Origin: Delphinapterus leucas
Taxonomy: Eukaryota > Chordata > Mammalia > Artiodactyla > Monodontidae
Length of the DNA stretch: 64,000 nucleotides
Direction: 5' to 3'
Assembly (NCBI RefSeq): GCF_002288925.2
Contig: NW_022098001.1
Span: forward strand, 2,713,978 to 2,777,977
Shown: piece by piece, positions 48,516 to 59,455 of the stretch
Numbering within the stretch: position 1 is the stretch's first letter
How the letters are laid out: each line of letters begins with the position of its first letter
The notes under the pieces: model-generated
The model's input: the letters and a program-made list of their open reading frames with translations, nothing else
Databases searched by the model: none
Told to the model about the DNA's origin: nothing
Program-made: the position numbers and the translations under genes

Positions 48516-49215
48516 TTGGCCTGTACTGGAATCTATATTTAAAGGTTTCTAAATTAATGGCATTAATTCTGGTATTATAAGAGCCTAGCTGTTTTCCAAA
48601 TGGTTTCTTCTAAGTTCAAGTAATTAGTATGCATCTAGACTTTCTTTTTTCTCATAAATAAGTGGCACTAGGGTTACTGACATAAAAAGTTTATTATTTA
48701 GATCATAAACACTATTGTAAGCAGTAATCCATGGAACACAAAAGACCCTATGTATGTGAGAAACTCTATAGAATAATAATGTATTATATTTTGATCTCAA
48801 AAAATTTCATTTCGTTTTTGAATTCATTTAGAAACGTACATTTGTTAGTTAATTAAATATCACATGGTACTTTTTAAAAAGGATGCAGTGTAAAACCATT
48901 CTGTCAGGTGAGTCATTTTATTTATTAATCTTGTCCTTCTATAAACCTTGGTAGGGCTATTTTAGGATGCCCATTCTTAAGCCAAATAAGACTCATTTTT
49001 TTCCCTCCAAGACTACATACCACATAAAATGGATTTGTGTCTGGCCAGAGTGGTTTTTGTCAATAAATATCAAAGGAACATATCAGATAATTTCTGTGAT
49101 AGCCATGGCCCAAAATCTCTATCAGGTTGTGATTTAGGTAAAATAGTAAAGATAAACACATGTTTTTGGTTTTTTTTTCCTGCCTGCCAATTCACTGCCT
49201 TTCAAGATTACTTTG
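48516..49215. other. Unannotated stretch
   Basis: Nothing recognised. Confidence 0.4.
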
Positions 49216-49226
49216 ATAAATAATTA

Positions 49227-50060
49227 CCAAGAGCCAAGTCCCTGACCCTGAACCAAGATGGCGGAGTAGAAGGACGTGCTCTCACTCCCTCTTGTGAGAA
49301 CACCAGAATCACAGCTAGCTGCTGGACAGTCATCAACAGGAAGACAGTGGAACTCACCAAAAAAGATACCCCACATCCAAAGACAAAGGAGAAGCCAAAA
49401 TGAGACGGTAGGAGGGGTGCAATCACGGTAAAATCAAATCCCATAACTGCTGGGTGGATGACTCGCAGACTGGAGAACACTTATACCACAGAAGTCCACC
49501 CGCTGGAGTGAAGGTTCTGAGCCCCACGTCAGGCTTCCCAAACTGTGGGTCCGGCAACAGGAGGAGGAATTCCTGGAGAATCAGACTTTGAAGGCCAGTG
49601 GGATTTGTTTGCAGGACTTCGACAGGACTGGGGGAAACAGAGACTCTACTCTCGGAGGGCACACACAAAGTAGTGTGTGCATCGGGACCCAAGGGAAGGA
49701 GCAGTGACCCCATAGGAGACTGAACCAGACCTACCTGCTAGTGTTGGAGGGTCTCCTGCAGAGGCAGGGGTGGCTGTGGCTCACCGTGGGGACAATGACA
49801 CTGGGAGCAGAAGTTCTGGGAAGTACTCCTTGGCTTGAGCCCTCCCAGAGTCTGTCATTAGCCCCACCAAAGAGCCCAGGTAGGCCCCAGTGTTGGGTTG
49901 CCTCAGGCCAAACAACCAACAGAGAGGGAACCCAGCAGTAGTCAAGCGGATTAAAGTTTTACAGAGCTCTGCCCACCAGAGCAAGAGACAGCTCTACCCA
50001 CCAGCAGTCCCTCCCATCAGGAAACTTGCACAAGCCTCTTAAATAGCCTCATCCACCAGA
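49227..50060 (+). promoter_or_regulatory. L1 5' UTR / internal promoter region
   Basis: The region starts just after the putative TSD. It carries the AAGATGGCGG motif at about 49254-49263, which in other mammalian L1 5' UTRs is a YY1-type site positioning transcription start. The rest is relatively GC-rich against its surroundings. Its presence shows that reverse transcription reached the 5' end, unlike the other L1 copies here. Whether it still drives transcription is unknown. The minus-strand frames of 62-96 codons across it are not supported genes. Confidence 0.8.
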
Positions 50061-50999
50061 ATGTGGAAAAACAACCACATTCACAGAAAGATAGACAAGA
50101 TGAAAACGCAGAGGGCTATGTACCAGATGAAGGAACAAGATAAAACCCCAGAAAAACAACTAAATGAACTGGAGATAGGCAACCTTCCAGAAAAAGAATT
50201 CAGAATAATGATAGCGAAGATGATCCAGGACCTCAGAAAAAGAATGGAGGCAAAGATCGAGAAGATGCAAGAAATGTTTAACAAAGACCTAGAAGAATTA
50301 AAGAACAAACAAACAGAGATGAGCAATACAATAACTAAAATGAAAAATACACTAGAAGGAATCAATAGCAGAATAACTGAGGCAGAAGAACGGATAAGTG
50401 ACCTGGAAGACAGAATGGTGGAATTCACTGCTGCGGAACAGAATAAAGAAAAAAGAATGAAATGAAGACAGCCTAACAGACCTCTGTGACAACATTAAAT
50501 GCAACAACGTTCGCGTTGTAGGGGTCCCAGAAGGAGAAGAGAGAGAGAAAGGACCAGAGAAAATATTTGAAGAGATTATAGTCGAAACCTTCCCTAACAT
50601 GGAAAGGAAATAACCACCCAAGTCCAGGAAGCACAATGAGTCCCATACAGGATAAACCCAAGGAGAAGCATGCCAAGACACATAGTAATCAAATTGGCAA
50701 AAATTAAAGACAAAGAAAAATTATTGAAAGCAGCAAGGGAAAAATTACAAATAACATACAAGGGAACTCCCCTAAGGTTAACAGCTGATTTCTCAGCAAA
50801 AACTCTACAAGCTAGAAGGGAGTGGCATGATATACTTAAAGTGATGAAAGGCAAGAGCCTACAACCAAGATTACTCAAGCCAGCCAGGATCTCATTCAGA
50901 TTCGATGGAGAAATCAAAAGCTTTACAGACAAGCAAAAGCTAAGAGAATTCAGCACCACCAAACCAGCTCTACAACAAATGCTAAAGGAACTTCTCTAA
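50061..50999 (+). pseudogene. L1 ORF1 (RNA-binding chaperone), broken
   Basis: ORF1p is the trimeric coiled-coil RNA chaperone that coats L1 RNA. Two blocks in the same frame survive. Block 50061-50465 (134 residues) is lysine/glutamate-rich with coiled-coil heptads (KIEKMQEMFNKDLEELKNKQ). Block 50670-50999 (109 residues) is the C-terminal RNA-binding domain (RHIVIKLAKIKDKEKLL, then GEIKSFTDKQKLREF). Between them the RRM-region coding continues in another frame from about 50461 (NNVRVVGVPEGEERE). Lesions are a frameshift near 50458-50465, a compensating shift near 50600-50612 and an in-frame TGA at 50637-50639. The biological start may be the in-frame ATG at 50100. Confidence 0.92.
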
Positions 51000-52691
51000 G
51001 TGGGAAACACAAGCAAAGAAAAGGATCTACAAAAACAAACCCAAAACAATTAAGAAAATGGTAATAGGAACATACATATCAATAATTGCCTTAAATGTGA
51101 ATGGATTAAATGCTCCAACCAAAAGACACAGGCTTGCTGAATGGATACAAAAACAAGACCCATCTATATGCTGTCTACAAGAGACCCACTTCAAACCTAG
51201 GGACACATATAGACTGAAAGTGAGGGGATGGGAAAAGATATTCCATGCAAATGGAAATCAAAAGAAAGCTGGAGTAACAATACTCATATCAGATAAAATA
51301 GACTTAAAGAATGTTACAAGAGACAAGGAAGGACACTACATAATGATCAAGGGATCAATCCAAGAAGAAGATGTAACAATTATAAATATATATGCACCCA
51401 ACATAGGAGCACCTCAATACATAAGGCAACTGCTAACAGCTATAAAAGAGGGAATCGACAGTAACACAATAATAGTGGGGGGACTTTAACACCCCACTTA
51501 CACCAATGGACAGATCATCCAAAATGAAAATGAATAAGGAAACAGAAGCTTTAGATGACACAATAGACCAGATAGATTTAATTGATATTTATTGGACATT
51601 CCATCCGGAAAGAGCAGATTACACTTTCTTCTCAAGTGTGCACGGAACATTCTCCAGGATATATCACATCTTGGGTCACAAATCAAGCCTCAGTAAATTT
51701 AAAAAAATTGAAATCATATCCAACATCTTTTCTGACCACAACGCTATGAGATTAGAAATGAATTACAGGGTAAAAAACACAAACACATGGAGGCTAAACA
51801 ATAAGTTACTAAATAACCAAGAGATCACTGAAGAAATTCAAGAGGAAATCAAATAAGACCTACAGACAAATGACAATGAAAACACGACGATCCAAAACCT
51901 ATGGGAGGCAGCAAAAGCAGTTCTAAGAGGGAAGTTTATAGCTATACAAGCCTACCTCAAGAAACAAGAAAAATCTCAAATAAACGAGCTAACCTTGAAC
52001 CTAAAGGAACTAGAGAATGAAGAACAAACAAAACCCAAAGTTAGCAGAAGGAAAGAAATCATCAAGATCAGAGCAGAAATAAATGAAATAGAAACAAAGA
52101 AAACAGTAGCAAAGATCAATAAAAGTAAAAGCTGGTTCTTTGAGAAGATAAACAAAATTGATAAACCATTAGCCAGACTCATCACGAAGAAGAGGGAGAG
52201 GACTCAAATCAATAAAATTAGAAATGAAAAGGAGAAGTTATAACAGACACAGCAGAAATACAAAGCATCCTAAGAGACTACTACAAGCAACTGTATGCCA
52301 ATAAAATGGACAACCTGGAAGAAATGGACAAATTCTTAGAAAGGTATAACCTTCCAAGACTGAGCCAGGAAGAAATAGAAAATATGAATAGACCAATCGC
52401 AGGTAATAAAATTGAAACTGTGATTAAAAATCTTCCAACAAAAAAAGTCCAGGACCAGATGGCTTCACAGGTGAATTCTGTCAAACATTTAAAGAAGAGT
52501 TAACACCCATCCTTTTCAAACTCTTCCAAAAAATTGCAGTGGAAGGAACACTCCCAAACCCATTCTCTGAGGCCACCATCACCCTGATACCAAAACCAGA
52601 CAAAGATACTACAAATAAAGAAAATTACAGACCAATATCACTCATGAATATAGATGCAAAAATCCTCAACAAAATACTAGCAATCAGAATC

Positions 52692-53489
52692 CAACAACAC
52701 ATTAAAAGGATCATACACCATGATCAAGTGAGATTTATGCCAGGGATGAAAGTATTCTTCAGTATATGCAAATCAATCAATGTGATACACCATCTTAACA
52801 AACTGAAGAAGAAAAACCATATGATCATCTCAACAGATGCAGAAAAAGCTTTTGACAATATTCAACACCCATTTGATAAAAACTCTCCAGAAAGTGGGCA
52901 TAGAGGGAACCTACCTCAACATAATAAAGGCCATATACAACAAACCCACAGCAAACGTCATTCTCAATGGTGAAAAACTGAAAGCATTTCCTCTATGATC
53001 AGGAACAAGACAAGGATGTCCACTCTCACCACTATTATTCNNNNNNNNNNNNNNNNNNNNNNNNNNNNNNNNNNNNNNNNNNNNNNNNNNNNNNNNNNNN
53101 NNNNNNNNNNNNNNNNNNNNNNNNNNNNNNNNNNNNNNNNCAACAACACATTAAAAGGATCATACACCATGATCAAGTGAGATTTATGCCAGGGATGAAA
53201 GTATTCTTCAGTATATGCAAATCAATCAATGTGATACACCATCTTAACAAACTGAAGAAGAAAAACCATATGATCATCTCAACAGATGCAGAAAAAGCTT
53301 TTGACAATATTCAACACCCATTTGATAAAAACTCTCCAGAAAGTGGGCATAGAGGGAACCTACCTCAACATAATAAAGGCCATATACAGCAAACCCACAG
53401 CAAACGTCATTCTCAATGGTGAAAAACTGAAAGCATTTCCTCTATGATCAGGAACAAGAGAAGGATGTCCACTCTCACCACTATTATTC
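52692..53489. other. Likely false duplication around an assembly gap
   Basis: Bases 52692-53040 reappear at 53141-53489, shifted by 449, with no indel and only two mismatches in 349 bases: A at 52940 against G at 53389, and C at 53011 against G at 53460. Both copies share the same L1 2-bp deletion (near 52871 and 53320) and the same TGA (52996 and 53445). The block lies immediately on either side of the N run. This is what two unmerged overlapping contig ends look like. Confidence 0.9.
53041..53140. other. Assembly gap, 100 N
   Basis: Exactly 100 N, the usual placeholder for a gap of unknown size. Frames that translate across it as X are artefacts. Confidence 0.99.
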
Positions 53490-55234
53490 AACATAGTTTT
53501 GGAAGTCCTAACCCCAGCAGTCAGAGAAGAAAAATATATAAAAGGAATACAAATTGCAAAAGAAGAAATAAAACTGTCACTGTTTAAAGATGACATGATA
53601 CTATATAGACAGAATCCTAAAGATGCCACCAGAAAGCTAGTAGCGCTAATCAATGAATTTGGTAAAGTTGCAGGATATAAAATTAATGCACAGAAATCTC
53701 TTGCATTCCTATACACTAATGATGTAAAATCTGAAAGAGAAATTAAGGGAACACTCCCATTTACCATTGCAACAAAAAAATAAAATACCTAGGAATAAAC
53801 CTACCTAGGGAGACAAGAGACCTTTATGTAGAAAACTGTAAGACACTGATGAAAGAAATTAAAGATGGTACCAAGAGATGGAGAGATATACCATGTTCTT
53901 GGATTGGTAGAATCAATATTGTGAAAATGACTATACTACCCAAAGCAATCTACAGATTCAATGCAATCCCTATCAAATTACCAGGGGCATTTTTTACAGA
54001 ACTAGAAGAAAAAATCTTAAAATTTGTATGGAGGCACAAAAGACCCTGAATAGCCAAAGCAGTCTTGAGGGAAAAAAACGGAGCTGGGGAAATCAGACTC
54101 CCTGACTTCAGACAATACTACAAAGCTACAGTAATCAAGACAATATGGTACTGGCACAAAAACAGAAACATAGATCAACGGAACAAAATAGAAAGCCCAG
54201 AGATAAACCCATGCACCTATTGTCAACTAATCTATGACTAAGGAGGCAACGATATACAATGGAGAAAAGACAGTCTCTTCAATAAGTGGTGCTGGGAAAA
54301 CTGGACAGCTACATGTAAAAGATTGAAATTAGAACACTCCGTAACACCATACCCAAAAATTAACTCAAAATGGATCAGAGACCTAAATGTAAGACCAGAC
54401 ACTATAAAACTCTTAGAGGAAAACATAGGAAGGACACTCTTTGACATAAATCACAGCAAGATCTTTTTTGATACACCTCCTAGAGTAATGGAAATAAAAC
54501 AAAAAATATACAAATGGGACCTAATGAAACTTAAAAGGTTTCGCAAAGCAAAGGAAACTACAAACAAGATGAAAAGACAACCCTCAGAATGGGAGAAAAT
54601 ATTTGCAAACGAATCAACGGACATAGGATTAATCTCCAAAATATATAAACAGCTCATGCAGTTCAATTTTAAAAAAATAACCCAATCCAAAAATGGGCAG
54701 AAGACCTAAATAGACATTTCTCCAAAGAAGACATACAGATGGCCAAGAAGCACATGAGAAGATGCTCAACATCACTAATTATTACAGAAATGGAAATCAA
54801 AACTACAATGAGGTATCACCTGACACCAGTTAGAATGGGCATTATCAGAAAATCTACAAACAACAAATACTGGAGAGGGTGTGGAGAAAAGGGAACCCTT
54901 TTGCACTGTTGGTGGGAATGTAAATTGATACAGCCACTATGGAGAACAGTATGGAGGTTCCGTAAAAAACTAAAAATACGACCCAGCAATCCCACTCCTG
55001 GGCATATACCCAGAGAAAACCATAATTCAAACAGACACATGCACCCCAATGTTCATTGCAGCACTATTTACAATAGCCAGGTTATGGCAGCAACCTAAAT
55101 GCCTATCGACAGACGAATGGATAAAGAAGATGTGGTACATATATACAATGGAATATTTTTCAGCCATAAAAAGGAACGAAATTGGGTCATTTGTTGAGAC
55201 GTGGATGGATCTAGAGACTGTCAATACAGAGTGA

Positions 55235-55510
55235 AGGCAGTCAGAAAGAGAAAAACAATATTGTATATTAACGCATATATGTGGAACCTAGAAAAATGGT
55301 ACAGATGAACCGGTTTGCAGGACAGAAATTGAGACACAGATGTAGAGAACAAGTGTATGGACACCAAGCAGGGAAAGCTGGAGGGGGGTGGTGGCGGTGG
55401 TGTGATGAATTGGGCAATTGGAATTGACATGTATATACTGATGTGTATAAAATTGATGACTAGTAAGTACCTGCTGTATGAAAAAATAAAATAAAATTTA
55501 AATATTATAA
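55235..55510 (+). repeat. L1 3' UTR and tail
   Basis: The stretch follows the ORF2 end and contains 'gaggggggtggtggcggtgg', a G-rich tract typical of L1 3' UTRs. It continues with 'gatgactagtaagtacctgc' and an AAAATAAAATAAAAT tail. No clean poly-A longer than 6 remains, consistent with age. Confidence 0.85.
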
Positions 55511-55521
55511 ATAAATAATTA

Positions 55522-56644
55522 ATTAATTACAGTATAAGATAAAAATTCTTCAGTTCCCTTTTTTAGAGTAAAACCACTGCCTCCCTACTGTGACCATATT
55601 TTGTGAGAACATAACATTTTAAAATTTTACATAGAAATTATAAAATTATTTTTCAGTAAGTATTTTAAATGTTTGTACATGGCTGAACAATCTTTATCAG
55701 GAAATACCACTGGAAATATTTAAAATGAAATTAAGACAACCATCCCACCAAAGATGAATTAATATAGAGACAATAAAGTAGATGGAGATGATGACGAAGA
55801 AGGAGGGTGTTGGAAAAGGAGAAGGAGGGGAAAGGAAAAGAATAATAAAGGTAAAATATGGGTTTCCACATAAATCGTTATTGACAGAGGTTTCTGTGAT
55901 TCCTTGGCCCTGCCTTGTGAAACACCTGCATTTCCTTCTCTCCTAGGCTTAGATAGGAAACCATTAGACAAATAGGAATTAGATAGGAAACTTAGACAAA
56001 ACCATTATGGATGGTTAACGTTTCATATACCTATCAAGCTCGTAGAGTAACTGAGTTAGGTATGGTTTAAAGGCTAAATTCCATACAATAGTTACCAGCA
56101 CAGCATTTTTCTGACACCAGAGAGGACTAATCATCTACTTGGAGCAGGTCAGAGCATGCTGGAGAGGAATGCCCTCCAGCAGTTCCCTACACAGTCTCAT
56201 GTCTGCTAAATAGACTTCAGTCTCCAGTACTATCAGTCGTTTGCTTTTCAGAAACACTTAATTCAACTGAAATTTTTTTAGTCCATGATAAAAGGATACC
56301 TGCCTGTCCTCTTTGTGTCTGCTCTAGCCCATCTTCCATCATCTACTATGCTTGATGATTTATCTCTTCCATAGCTTGTCAATTAAAAGTTCTTACAAAG
56401 ACAAAATCTGTGATAATGTTTTTAGCATGTTTAATAGAGTTCAGTTAAGTAAACATCCTCAACCAAAGCAGTAGAAGAGATCTTAAAATAAACAGAGCTA
56501 CTGTGCCAAGTCCATAATTACTTACATATTTAGCACTCTGTCCATCCTCTAAGCACGGTCATTAAAACCAGATTTGTGTACTTAATATAATTGTCTTGAA
56601 ACCATAGCTGTTTAAATACTATAGGCCATCTACATACTTGAATC
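55522..56644. other. Unannotated stretch, 1.1 kb
   Basis: It contains a purine-rich patch at about 55785-55850 (GAAGAAGGAGG type). A short direct repeat, TTAGATAGGAAAC, occurs near 55950 and 55979. Nothing else is recognised. Confidence 0.4.
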
Positions 56645-57606
56645 TTTTTTATTCTTGTATATTTCTTTTTATTGGAGTATAATTACTTTACAATGTTGTG
56701 TTAGTTTCTTCTGTACAATGAAGTGAATCAGCTATATGTATACCTATATCCCCTCCCTCTTGGACCTCCCTCTCCCCCCAGCGCCCCATCCCACCCATCT
56801 AGGTCATCAGAGAGCACCGAGCTGAGCTTCCTGTGCTTTATAGCATGTTCCCGCTAGCTATCTATTTTACACACGGTAGTGTGTATATGTCAATCCTGAT
56901 CTCCCAATTCAACCCACCCTCCCCTGCCCTCCCTGTGTCCACATGTCCATTCTATATGTCTGTGTCTTCTTATTCCTGCCCTACAAATATGTTCATCTGT
57001 ACCATTTTTCTAGATTCCACATATATGTGTTAATATATGATATTTGTTTTTTTCTTTCTGGCTTACTTCACTCTGTATGACAGACTCTTTGTAGAGTCTG
57101 TGTGGTCCATCCACATCTCTACAAATGACCCAATTTTGTTCCTTTTTATGGCTGAGTAATATTCCATTGTATATATGTACCACAACTTCTTTATCCATTC
57201 ATCTGTTGTTGGACATTTAGGTTGTTTCCATGTCCTGGCTATTGTAAATAGTGTTGCATTGAATATTGGGGTCCATGTGTCCTTTTGACTTATGGTTTTC
57301 TCAGGGTATTTGCCCAGTAGTGGGATTGCTGGGTCATATGGTAGTTCCACTTTTAGTTTTTTAAGGAACCTCCAAACCATTCTCCACAGTGGCTGTATCA
57401 ATTTACATTCTCACCAACAGTGCAGGAGGGCTCCCTTTTATCCACACCCTCTCCAGCATTTATTGTTTGTAGATTTTTTGATGATGGCCATTCTGACCGA
57501 TGTGAGGGGATACCTCATTGTAGTTTTGATTTGCATTTCTCTAATAGTGATGTTGAGCATCTTTTCATGTGCCTCTTGGCCATCTGTATGCCTTCTTTGG
57601 AGAAAA
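56645..57606 (-). mobile_element. 5'-truncated L1 LINE
   Basis: On the minus strand it holds the end of ORF2 and the full 3' UTR. The 3' end on the plus strand reads 'ttattggagtataattactt' near 56671. Other plus-strand landmarks are 'ctgagtaatattccattgta', 'gattgctgggtcatatggta' and 'gatgatggccattctgaccg'. It ends abruptly at 57606 where the next L1 begins. Confidence 0.93.
57010..57401 (-). pseudogene. L1 ORF2 C-terminal fragment
   Basis: A 112-residue open frame at 57063-57401 gives the L1 ORF2p C-terminal region ([15 protein letters not shown], then [16 protein letters not shown], then DEWIKKLWYIYTMEYYSAIK). The characteristic ending lies in the adjacent frame at 57010-57198, so one frameshift separates them. 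Endonuclease and reverse transcriptase are absent, so it is not functional. Confidence 0.9.
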
Positions 57607-57963
57607 ATTTGTTTTTAACATCTTTATTGGAGTATAATTGCTTTACAATGGTGTGTTAGTTTCTGCTTTATAACAAAGTGAATCAGCTATACATATACAT
57701 ATATCCCCATATCTCCTCCCTCTTGCATCTCCCTCCCACCCTCCCTATCTCACCCCTCTAGGTGGTCACAAAGCACCAAGCTGATCTCTCTGTGCTATGC
57801 GGCTGCTTCCCACTAGCTATCTGTTTTACATTTGGTAGTGTATTTATGTCCATGCCACTCTCTCACTTCGTCCCAGCTTACCCTTCCCCCTCCCTGTGTC
57901 CTCAAGTCCATCCTCTACTTCTGTGTCTTTATTCCTGTCCTGCCCCTAGGTTCTTCAGACCAC
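57607..57963 (-). mobile_element. L1 LINE 3' UTR fragment, abutting the previous L1
   Basis: The plus strand reads 'catctttattggagtataat', then 'ataacaaagtgaatcagcta', 'aggtggtcacaaagcaccaa' and 'cctgcccctaggttcttcag'. This is the same 3' UTR type as 10798-11148 in the other orientation. Its truncation point lies about 10 bp further 5' in the consensus than that copy. Confidence 0.92.
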
Positions 57964-58149
57964 TGATAGTTCTTAAACACATTAAATTCAAGAAGCACTG
58001 GTCTAGAACATACTTGTCTGTAGTAATTTCTATATAAAGTGTTATTGGATAAATGACTGCAAGTTATGTATTACATTTAGCAGATTCAGCAGATATAAAA
58101 TCTGCTTTCAGCAGATTTAAAATCCTTAATACGTGCACATCATAATGTT

Positions 58150-58335
58150 CTTTATAGTTTTAATGAAGTATAATTTGCATACCATAAAATTCACCCATTT
58201 TAAGTGTAAATCCAATGACTTTTATTAAATTTACAGAGTGGTACAACCAGTACTACAATCTAATTTCAGAAATTTCCATGATTGCCAAAAGGTCCCTTGT
58301 GCCTATCTGCAGTCATTCCCCATTTCCAGCTCCAA
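58150..58335 (-). repeat. Old L1 (L1M) 3' end
   Basis: The plus strand reads 'taatgaagtataatttgcat', then 'aaaattcacccattttaagt', 'gagtggtacaaccagtacta' and 'tttccatgattgccaaaagg', the classic inverted L1M 3' wording. Confidence 0.8.
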
Positions 58336-58864
58336 TCCCAAACCCAACCACAATAATAAGGTTATTTTAATATCCATCCACCATTCCCTGTTTTAGATAG
58401 AGAATAACTAAAGGGAGAACAAATACATCTCTTCCATTCACACTTCAGTAAATAAAAGTGATTCTTGAATGAGTTTTACTGTGGTTTAACTTGGCATTCA
58501 CCACATCTGAATGGAATTGATAAACAGCTAGGAATTCAAATATGGTTCAAAATGGATGTTTACCACTTTCAGGGAACAAAATATTTTCAAATAGAACTTA
58601 TTGAGCACACATTTATAAGCAAACATTATTAGTGTAACAAAAACAGAAGCTATAAGAGTTTAGTCTTTTTCTTTAATACGCTAGTTACAAATCATTGCCA
58701 TCTAATCAGGGTGTCCTAGGACAGTTTACAATCTTTAACTTAGGTTGCTATTTGATGTTTTGTATTTCTTTAGACATTTGTGTTAGCTGAGACTGACCAC
58801 CTTCGGAAAAGTCTCTTTACTCATTCATGTCCTCTACTGAATTCAGGTCCTTAAGCTCTTTCCC
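58336..58864. other. Unannotated stretch
   Basis: Nothing recognised. Confidence 0.4.
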
Positions 58865-59455
58865 CTGGACTTTCTGAGTAGGCCGGTAAATGATCTCATT
58901 GGACCCAAACACTCTGGACTTATCCCCTGTATTCTGTCTTCCCAACTCCAAGAGGAGGTATTTCAAAACCTCTGCTTACAAACCTACCATGATTTCAAAC
59001 TGCCCACAAAATGAAGTCCAAACTCCCTGTCACACATTAGTCCAGCCTATTTTTCCTGTCTCATTGCTTGCCAGTGTTACATTCCCACAGGCCTATTAGG
59101 CATGCTGCACTTCTCACTATCTTCAAAACTTGCCAAGCACATCACACATCCTCTGTAACTTTGCTAAGGCTGTTCCCTCCCTGTTGAATGTTATCCCTTT
59201 TTCTCCATTCTTCAGCATTGAAATCATATTATTTAGACAACAGCAAATAGTTCTGTGACCCAGTTTTTAATATTCACCCCTTTCCTCAATCAGAATTGAC
59301 TCTTTCCACTTGTACTCACTTAACATTATATTTTAACTCAAATTTATTATATAGAAGGATGAAGACTATGCCATAGTTAATTATGTTTTCCTTCCACCTT
59401 TCACAATATCTGGAATATAATAGGAGCTTAATAAAGAATATATAAATTTATGAAT
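58865..59455 (+). repeat. L2 LINE ORF2 end and 3' UTR
   Basis: Order of landmarks: 'aaatgaagtccaaactccct' near 59008, 'aaacttgccaagcacatcac' near 59127, 'taaggctgttccctccctgt' near 59165 and 'cacttaacattatattttaa' near 59317. The tail reads 'aatatctggaatataatagg', then 'agcttaataaagaatatata'. The 69-codon frame at 58890-59099 is the L2 ORF2 remnant. Confidence 0.72.

Larger units (their letters stand above)
51058..55234 (+). pseudogene. L1 ORF2 (endonuclease / reverse transcriptase), broken
   Basis: ORF2p nicks target DNA and copies L1 RNA there. The endonuclease is recognisable at 51058-51489 (ALNVNGLN, CCLQETH, INIYAPN) and continues in the next frame from 51490 to the FSDHN motif (about 51740). 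The reverse transcriptase follows ([38 protein letters not shown]). Its catalytic box at 53583-53594 reads FKDD where L1 normally has FADD. The Cys/His region ([15 protein letters not shown]) and the C-terminus (DEWIKKMWYIYTMEY) are at 54739-55234. Frameshifts: extra G in 51477-51482; lost bases near 52227, 52440, 52871, 53774 and 54690; an 11-bp loss near 54978. Stops: TAA 51854, TGA 52996 (repeated at 53445), TGA 54047, TAA 54239. Confidence 0.93.
49216..55521 (+). mobile_element. Near full-length L1 LINE, dead, containing an assembly gap
   Basis: All L1 parts are present in order: a 5' UTR with the opening GAACCAAGATGGCGGAGTAG, ORF1, a 58-base spacer, ORF2, a 3' UTR and an A/T-rich tail. 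An 11-bp direct repeat, ATAAATAATTA, at 49216-49226 and 55511-55521 is a plausible target-site duplication, though low in complexity. Both ORFs carry several stops and frameshifts, so the element cannot make its proteins. Removing the 100-N gap and the duplicated 349 bases leaves about 5.8 kb. That is near the expected L1 length. Confidence 0.95.

Noticed and set aside
50081..50962. Minus-strand frames of 67-122 codons across L1 ORF1
   Set aside because: Antisense shadows of ORF1.
52995..53180. Frames crossing the N gap
   Set aside because: They translate unknown bases as X and come from the assembly artefact.
53177..53422. A second, duplicated reverse transcriptase fragment as evidence for a tandem L1
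   Set aside because: Identical private mutations and position at the gap edge point to a false duplication.
10798..57963. Shared 5' truncation point of the L1 3' UTR copies at 10798 and 57963 as a sign of a new short element
   Set aside because: The 57963 copy extends about 10 bp further 5', so the ends differ and ordinary truncation explains them.
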